DNA of 64,000 nucleotides from the NCBI RefSeq assembly GCF_041438805.1, contig NZ_CP109190.1, positions 3,906,001 to 3,970,000 of the forward strand. Reading direction: 5' to 3'. A program made the translations under genes and the position numbers. This DNA is from Streptomyces sp. NBC_01707 (GTDB lineage: Bacteria; Actinomycetota; Actinomycetes; Streptomycetales; Streptomycetaceae). How positions within the stretch are numbered: position 1 is the first letter of the stretch; every line of letters begins with the position of its first letter. Under the pieces are notes generated by a model. It saw nothing but the letters and a program-made list of their open reading frames with translations. It ran no database searches and was not told the origin of the DNA. Of this stretch, positions 59,210 through 64,000 are shown one piece after another.

Positions 59210-60898
59210 TCAGGCTGCGGCCAGCTCCTTGCGGGCCGTGCGGCGCACCGCCGCGAGCGCCGGATCGAGGGCTGGCACGGCGGCCAGCAGCTGCCTGGTG
59301 TACGGATCCTGGGGCGCTCCGTACACCTCGTCGACACTGCCCTGTTCGACGATCCGGCCCTGCCGCATCACCGCGACCCGGTCGCTGACCTGCCGCACGA
59401 CCGCGAGGTCATGGGCGATGAAGACCAGTCCGAGGCCGAGTTCGCGCTGGAGCTCGGCGAGGAGTGCGGTGACCTGTGCCTGGGTGGTGACGTCGAGCGC
59501 GGAGACCGGTTCGTCGCAGACGATCAGCCTGGGGTCGGCGGCGAGCGCGCGGGCGATGCCGACGCGCTGGCGCTGTCCGCCGCTGAACTCGTGCGGGTAG
59601 CGGTCGTACCGGTCGGGGTCGAGGCCGACGCGTTCCAGCAGCTCCTGGACGCGCGCCCGGATCCGGGGGTCGTCGAGCGCGCCCGCCGCGCGCAGCGGAT
59701 CGGCGACGGATTCACCGATCGAACGGCGCGGGTTGAGTGAGGCGACGGGGTCCTGGAAGACCATCTGGAGCTCGCGCCGGTGCGGGCGCAGCGCCTTGTC
59801 CGACAGCGATCCGATCTCCGTGCCCCGGTAGTGGAGCCGGCCCGCGGTCGGGTCGAGGAGGCGTACGAGCATCCGGCCGAGGGTCGTCTTGCCGCTGCCG
59901 CTCTCGCCGACGATGCCGAGCGTCTCGCCGGGGTGGACGGTGAGCGATACGCCGTCCACGGCGGTGACCCGGCTGCGGCCCCGTCCGAATTCGCGTCGCA
60001 GATCGATGGCTTCGAGCAGCGGCTCGCCCGTCCGCGCGACGCGGGACACGGCGGAGTCGGGCCTCGGATCGCCGTCGTCCGCGACACGAGCCGCCGGAAC
60101 CGGCTCCGGGCGCTTCGCGTCCACCCGCGGTACGGCGGCCAGCAGTTCGCGCGTGTACGGCTGCCGGGGAGCGCCGAGCACCTCGGCGACCGGCCCGCGC
60201 TCCACCTCCCGGCCCGACTGCATGACCAGCACCTCGTCGACGCTCTCCGCCGCGACGCCCACATCGTGGGTGACCAGCAGGAGCCCCATGCCGGTCTCCC
60301 GGCGCAGGGAGTGCAGCAGGTCCAGGATCTGGGCCTGGACGGTGACGTCCAGAGCGGTCGTCGGCTCGTCGGCGATCAACAGCCGCGGCTCGCAGGCCAG
60401 CGCCATCGCGATCAGCGCACGCTGCCGCATCCCGCCGGAGAACTCGTGCGGCCGGGACCGTGACCGCCGCACCGCGTCGGGGATCCCGACCCGGTCGAGC
60501 ACGTCGACGGCCCGCGCCCGCGCCGCCCGCCCGGAGGCGCGCGTGTGGACCCGGTACACCTCGGCGATCTGGTCACCGACCGCGTAGTACGGGTCCAGCG
60601 AGGACAGCGGGTCCTGGAAGACCATCGCGGCCTTCGCCCCGCGCAGCGCCCGCAGTTCCGCGTCGTCGGCCGCCTGTACGTCCACGCCGGCAACCCGGAT
60701 CGAGCCGCCGACCCTGGCGCCCGTCCCCCGGTGGAGCCCGAGCAGGGCGTACGCCGACGCGCTCTTGCCGGAGCCCGACTCGCCGACGACGCCGAGCGCG
60801 GCACCCTCCTCCAGCGTGAAGGACAGCCCGTCCACGGCCCGTGCACCGTCCGCGCCGTCGAAGGAGATGGTCAGATCGGAGACCTCGACCAGACTCAT
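59210..60898 (-). CDS. Fused double ATPase of an oligopeptide ABC importer (DppD-DppF type)
   Basis: A 562-aa protein with two complete ABC cassettes. The first has Walker A GESGSGKSAS (about residues 38-47), signature FSGGMRQR, Walker B LLIADEPTTALD, and TPYTREL-like C-end (QPYTRELLAAVPR). The second has GESGSGKTTL (about 342-351), signature FSGGQRQR, LIVCDEPVSALD and PYTRQLLAAVP. The short region joining them is Asp/Pro/Arg-rich. ATG 60898 overlaps the permease stop as ATGA. It powers the permeases encoded upstream; many bacteria keep the two ATPases separate. Confidence 0.95.
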   Translation of the reverse strand: MSLVEVSDLTISFDGADGARAVDGLSFTLEEGAALGVVGESGSGKSASAYALLGLHRGTGARVGGSIRVAGVDVQAADDAELRALRGAKAAMVFQDPLSSLDPYYAVGDQIAEVYRVHTRASGRAARARAVDVLDRVGIPDAVRRSRSRPHEFSGGMRQRALIAMALACEPRLLIADEPTTALDVTVQAQILDLLHSLRRETGMGLLLVTHDVGVAAESVDEVLVMQSGREVERGPVAEVLGAPRQPYTRELLAAVPRVDAKRPEPVPAARVADDGDPRPDSAVSRVARTGEPLLEAIDLRREFGRGRSRVTAVDGVSLTVHPGETLGIVGESGSGKTTLGRMLVRLLDPTAGRLHYRGTEIGSLSDKALRPHRRELQMVFQDPVASLNPRRSIGESVADPLRAAGALDDPRIRARVQELLERVGLDPDRYDRYPHEFSGGQRQRVGIARALAADPRLIVCDEPVSALDVTTQAQVTALLAELQRELGLGLVFIAHDLAVVRQVSDRVAVMRQGRIVEQGSVDEVYGAPQDPYTRQLLAAVPALDPALAAVRRTARKELAAA

Positions 60899-61884
60899 GC
60901 CAGCACCACCCGACGGTCGGCCATCGCCTGCAGGATGTCCGCGACGGCATTGGCAAGGACGACGAAGAAGCCGGTGACCAGCACCAGACCGACGACGACC
61001 GGAAGGTCGACGTTCTTCACGGCGTCGACGAGTTCGCGTCCGACGCCGGGGATGTTGAAGAGCGACTCGGTGAGGACGGCGCCGCCGAACATCGAGCCGA
61101 TGTCCAGTGCGCCGAGCGCGATCACGGGGCCGAGCGCGCCGCGCAGCGCGTGCCGCCCGACGAGCTTCCGCTCGCTCACCCCGTACGCCCGGAAGGTGCG
61201 CACGTGGTCCTCGGCGAGCGTCTCCAGCATCGACGCCCGGGTCATCCGGGCGTACGGAGCGGCGGAGACCAGGGCCAGGGAGACCCAGGGCAGCAGCAGG
61301 TTCCAGGCCCACTGTTCCGGGTTCTCGGTGAGCGGTACGTAGTCGGGGAAGGGCAGCAGCTGCAGTGCCGAGCAGAAGACGATGATCAGCAGCAGACCGA
61401 TGACGAAGACGGGCGTGGCCATGCCGGCCAGGGTCAGTCCGGTGAGGAGCCGCTCGGTGGCGCGGCCGCGCCGCCAGACCGAGAGCAGTCCGGTGCCGAC
61501 GCCGAGCACGATCCACAGCACGAAGGCGCCGATGGCGAGTGAGGCGGTGGCCGGGAGCTTGGTCAGGATCATCTGGGTGACCTGCTCGTCGTTCTGGTAA
61601 GAGCGTCCGAGGCAGGGTGCCTGGCAGTGCAGGATTCCGGTGCCGGTCGAGTAGTCACGGCCGGCGAAGATCCCCTGGAGGAAGTGCGCGTACTGCAGGT
61701 ACAGCGGGTCGCCGAGCCGCAGTTGGTCGCTGACCTGTGCGACCTGGGCGGGCGAGCAGCGCGGACCGCAGGCGATCTGTGCCACGTTGCCCGGGGCGAC
61801 GTAGAAGGCGGCGTAGACGACGACGCTGAGGGCGAGGAGCACGAAGAGCGCCCCGCCGATGCGCCGCAGCAGGAACCGGCTCAT
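60895..61884 (-). CDS. Peptide ABC permease, DppB/OppB type
   Basis: A 329-aa membrane permease. MSRFLLRRIGGALFVLLALS is the typical DppB start. A periplasmic loop carries CGPRCSPAQVAQVSDQLRLG and a second cysteine pair (HCQAPC), which may form disulfides. The coupling loop reads DHVRTFRAYGVSERKLVGRH. ATG 61884 overlaps the DppC stop by 4 nt. Six helices are expected. Confidence 0.94.
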   Translation of the reverse strand: MSRFLLRRIGGALFVLLALSVVVYAAFYVAPGNVAQIACGPRCSPAQVAQVSDQLRLGDPLYLQYAHFLQGIFAGRDYSTGTGILHCQAPCLGRSYQNDEQVTQMILTKLPATASLAIGAFVLWIVLGVGTGLLSVWRRGRATERLLTGLTLAGMATPVFVIGLLLIIVFCSALQLLPFPDYVPLTENPEQWAWNLLLPWVSLALVSAAPYARMTRASMLETLAEDHVRTFRAYGVSERKLVGRHALRGALGPVIALGALDIGSMFGGAVLTESLFNIPGVGRELVDAVKNVDLPVVVGLVLVTGFFVVLANAVADILQAMADRRVVLA

Positions 61885-62864
61885 GCTCCGGCCTCCTTCT
61901 TGCGTCCGGTGCCGATCCGCAGCCGGGAGGCGACGCGCGGGTCGAGTGCGTTGCGGACGCCTTCGCCGAGGACGGTCAGCGCCAGCACGGTGATGAAGAT
62001 CAGCAGGGCGGGGATCAGCAGATAGGTGGGCGCCGCCTGGTACCAGGTGTCGGCGTCGCTGAGCATCTGTCCCCAGGACGGCGTGGGCGGTTTGATGCCG
62101 ACGCCGAGGAAGGACAGCGCCGCTTCGACGACGATGTTGCCGGGGAAGAGCAGCACGGCGTAGGTGATGACGGGAGCGGCAAGCGCGGGCAGCAGCTCGC
62201 GCCGGGCGATCCGCATGCCGCCCCAGCCGCTGAGCCGGGCGGCCGCCACATGGTCGAGCGACTTCAGCGCGAGGGTCTGGGCACGCACGATCTTGGAGAT
62301 GCCGGACCAGCCGACCAGGCCGACGATCGCGGCGATCAGCACCGGACGCGGGAAGTCTGCGGGGACGACGGCGAGCGCGCCGAGCGCGATCACCATGACG
62401 GGCAGGGCGACGACGACGTCGGTGACGCGACTGAGCGCCTGGTCGACGAGGCGGTTGCCGAGTCCGGCGGCGAGCCCGACGGTCACACCGATGATCACCT
62501 GGAGCAGAGTCGCGGCCAGCGCGACGCCGAGCGAGACCCGGGCCCCGTACACGACGCGGGCGAAGAGATCGCGGCCGGTGAGCGGCTCCACGCCGAGCCA
62601 GTGGTCGGCACTGATCCCGCCGAACGAACCCAGCGGTACGCCGCCGGTCGCGGAGTCGACGAGGTTAGCGTGGTAGGTGGTGGGGTCCTGGCCCTCGATG
62701 CCCGCCAGCAGCGGGGCGGCGAGCGCGACCAGGACCAGCAGGGCGACGATCACGGCCGCCACGGTGGCGGAGCGCCGTGCGCGCAGCCGCCGCCAGAACG
62801 AGGAGGCCCCGGAGGCGGGGGCCTGCACGGCCCCCGCCTCCTTGACCAGCAGAGCTTCGGCCAT
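61881..62864 (-). CDS. Peptide ABC permease, DppC/OppC type
   Basis: A 327-aa permease. The N-terminus is cytosolic and Ala/Glu-rich, then SSFWRRLRARRSATVAAVIV enters the first helix. The DppC-type periplasmic segment HWLGVEPLTGRDLFARVVYG (about residues 88-107) is diagnostic. The coupling loop reads DHVAAARLSGWGGMRIARRE. ATG 62864 begins 2 nt after the binding-protein stop. It is translationally coupled with the DppB-type gene. Confidence 0.94.
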   Translation of the reverse strand: MAEALLVKEAGAVQAPASGASSFWRRLRARRSATVAAVIVALLVLVALAAPLLAGIEGQDPTTYHANLVDSATGGVPLGSFGGISADHWLGVEPLTGRDLFARVVYGARVSLGVALAATLLQVIIGVTVGLAAGLGNRLVDQALSRVTDVVVALPVMVIALGALAVVPADFPRPVLIAAIVGLVGWSGISKIVRAQTLALKSLDHVAAARLSGWGGMRIARRELLPALAAPVITYAVLLFPGNIVVEAALSFLGVGIKPPTPSWGQMLSDADTWYQAAPTYLLIPALLIFITVLALTVLGEGVRNALDPRVASRLRIGTGRKKEAGA

Positions 62865-62866
62865 GG

Positions 62867-64000
62867 CTACTTGACCGCGACCTGCGAGATGTCGAGTACA
62901 CCGGTCCAGTCGCTGATGACGACGTTCTTGACGGACTCGCCGTACAGGCGCTTGTAGACGGGGTGGAACAGCGGCACGGTCACCGCCTGCTCACCGACCT
63001 TCTTGTCGAGTGCGCCCCAGCGCTTCGCGGCCGCGCTCAGGTCGGTCAGCTTGTTGATCTCGTCGATCTCCTTGTTGACGGAGGCGTCGTCGAGCTGGGA
63101 GGCGTTGAAGTTGTAGCCGTTCTTGACGATCTGGCGTCCGTCGAAGATCGGTGCGAGGAACGGACCGCCGGACGGCCAGTCGGCGCCCCAGCCGGTGAGG
63201 AAGAAGCCGGGCTCGCTCTTCACGTTGTAGATCTTGTCCGAGTACGCGTTGGACTCCAGCCCCTGGAGCTTGACCGTGATCCCGGCCTTCTTCAGCGCCT
63301 CCTGGATCGCGGTGGCGATCTCCGGGCTGGTGGCGAAGTTCTTGTCGTTGGAGTGCGTGAGGGTGATGGTCAGGCCCTTGGCGTAACCGGCCTCCTTCAG
63401 CAGCTCCTTGGCCTTGGCCGCGTTGCCCGTGCTGCCGGCCGGGAAGGCGTCGTACGCGGTGTGGCCGAAGGACGCCTGCTCCGGCAGGAAGGTGGTGGCG
63501 GGCTCGGCGAGCGAGGAGCCACCGGCCGCGTTGACGACCGAGGTGCGGTCGACGGCGTACGAGATCGCCTGACGCACCTTCGGGTTGTCGAACGGCTTCA
63601 CCTTCGGGTTGAAGGCGATGTAGTTCGTGTAGCCGAAGTGGCCGGTGCCGACACGGGCGGCGAGCTTCTTGTCGCCGGTGACCTTGGCGAGCTCGGCCGG
63701 GCCGAGGTTGGTGTCGGTGGTGACGGCGGCGGCGTCGGCGCCGCGGGAGGCGGAGAGCCGCTGGTTGATGACGGCCGAGTCGAGCCCGGAGCGCACGTCG
63801 ATCCGGTCCGGGTACGCCTTGCGCTCCTCGTCGGTCGCGGCCGACCAGAACTTGTTGCGCTCCAGGACGAGGCGCTCGCCGTCGCCCTCGTTCTTGACGA
63901 CCTTGTACGGACCCGAGGAGATGGGGTGGTTCTCGTACTTCGTGCCGGTGTCCTTGGCCTTCGGTACGGGAGTCGTCTGGGTCTGCGTCGCCAGGTAGGG
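62867..64000 (-). CDS. Peptide-binding protein of ABC importer (N-terminus beyond window)
   Basis: The last 377 residues of an SBP family-5 protein; the frame is open through the right window edge. Family features: HPISSGPYKVVKNEGDG and LVLERNKFWS near the left end of the visible protein, FDNPKVRQAISYAVDRTSVV (the conserved VRQAIxYAxDR motif) and PGFFLTGWGADWPSG. The signal peptide/lipobox cannot be seen. It is followed 2 nt later by the DppC-type permease, so the operon order is binding protein, permease C, permease B, fused ATPase. The ligand is unknown. Confidence 0.93.
   Translation of the reverse strand, partial: PYLATQTQTTPVPKAKDTGTKYENHPISSGPYKVVKNEGDGERLVLERNKFWSAATDEERKAYPDRIDVRSGLDSAVINQRLSASRGADAAAVTTDTNLGPAELAKVTGDKKLAARVGTGHFGYTNYIAFNPKVKPFDNPKVRQAISYAVDRTSVVNAAGGSSLAEPATTFLPEQASFGHTAYDAFPAGSTGNAAKAKELLKEAGYAKGLTITLTHSNDKNFATSPEIATAIQEALKKAGITVKLQGLESNAYSDKIYNVKSEPGFFLTGWGADWPSGGPFLAPIFDGRQIVKNGYNFNASQLDDASVNKEIDEINKLTDLSAAAKRWGALDKKVGEQAVTVPLFHPVYKRLYGESVKNVVISDWTGVLDISQVAVK

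Noticed and set aside
1..64000. Search for mobile elements or a genomic island
   Set aside because: No transposase, integrase, attachment-site duplication or shift in coding composition was noticed. The two tRNA copies are native initiator tRNAs, not integration scars, as no integrase is near.

Overview
The window is high-GC chromosomal DNA of a Streptomyces or close relative. Evidence: very strong G/C bias at third codon positions, many GTG (and a likely TTG) starts, AGGAGG-type ribosome binding sites, a WhiB-family regulator, a mycoredoxin, AdnA/AdnB helicase-nucleases, a DUF2342 protein and a UPF0182 protein. The gene order UPF0182 - PDZ protease - DUF2342 - ABC1 kinase - whiB7 - uvrD2 - mycoredoxin - nudC - adnB/adnA - alkyltransferase-like - moeZ follows the well-known mycobacterial Rv3193c-Rv3206c block, so most of the middle is conserved actinobacterial core chromosome. 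No phage, insertion sequence or CRISPR array was seen.

Layout. 1-2.8 kb: end of a peptide ABC permease and a divergent peptide-binding lipoprotein. 2.8-7.1 kb: TetR regulator, hisN, CBS protein, and the divergent catalase/Fur-type repressor pair with a 7-1-7 operator inside the catalase promoter. 7.1-10.3 kb: a three-gene SsuABC/TauABC-type importer behind a palindromic operator. 10.3-13 kb: two identical initiator tRNA genes flanking a Sel1-repeat protein. 13-22 kb: UPF0182 membrane protein, PPA1309-family protein, secreted PDZ-Lon-like protease, an unlisted 56-aa membrane peptide, moaE, an SDR, DUF2342 and a Nudix protein. 22-25.3 kb: three AIM24 paralogues, one fused to TerD. 25.3-29.5 kb: a metallopeptidase, a ThiF-like protein with a PqqD/RRE-like N-terminus, an ABC1 kinase and two small proteins.

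29.6-33.3 kb: wblC (whiB7) with a roughly 600-nt leader that carries an AT-rich WhiB7-type promoter element, a 108-codon leader ORF, a hairpin over its stop codon and an intrinsic terminator; then uvrD2 and a mycoredoxin gene with an exact SigR-type promoter. 33.5-34.3 kb: a decayed second folD. 34.6-45 kb: nudC, an M20 peptidase, adnB, a convergent methyltransferase inserted between the helicases, and adnA. 45.3-53.4 kb: alkyltransferase-like protein, a large pseudokinase/LPG-synthase-type membrane protein, two tripeptidyl-aminopeptidase lipoproteins, and moeZ with another exact SigR-type promoter. 53.5-59 kb: a four-gene set (spherulin-4-type protein, NAD-dependent epimerase, polytopic membrane protein, PelF-type glycosyltransferase) that looks like an exopolysaccharide module and is the most interesting candidate system here. 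59.2-64 kb: a complete-looking oligopeptide importer with a fused double ATPase, running off the window end.

Start codons were chosen from ribosome binding sites where visible. All functions come from reading motifs; no database search was possible.
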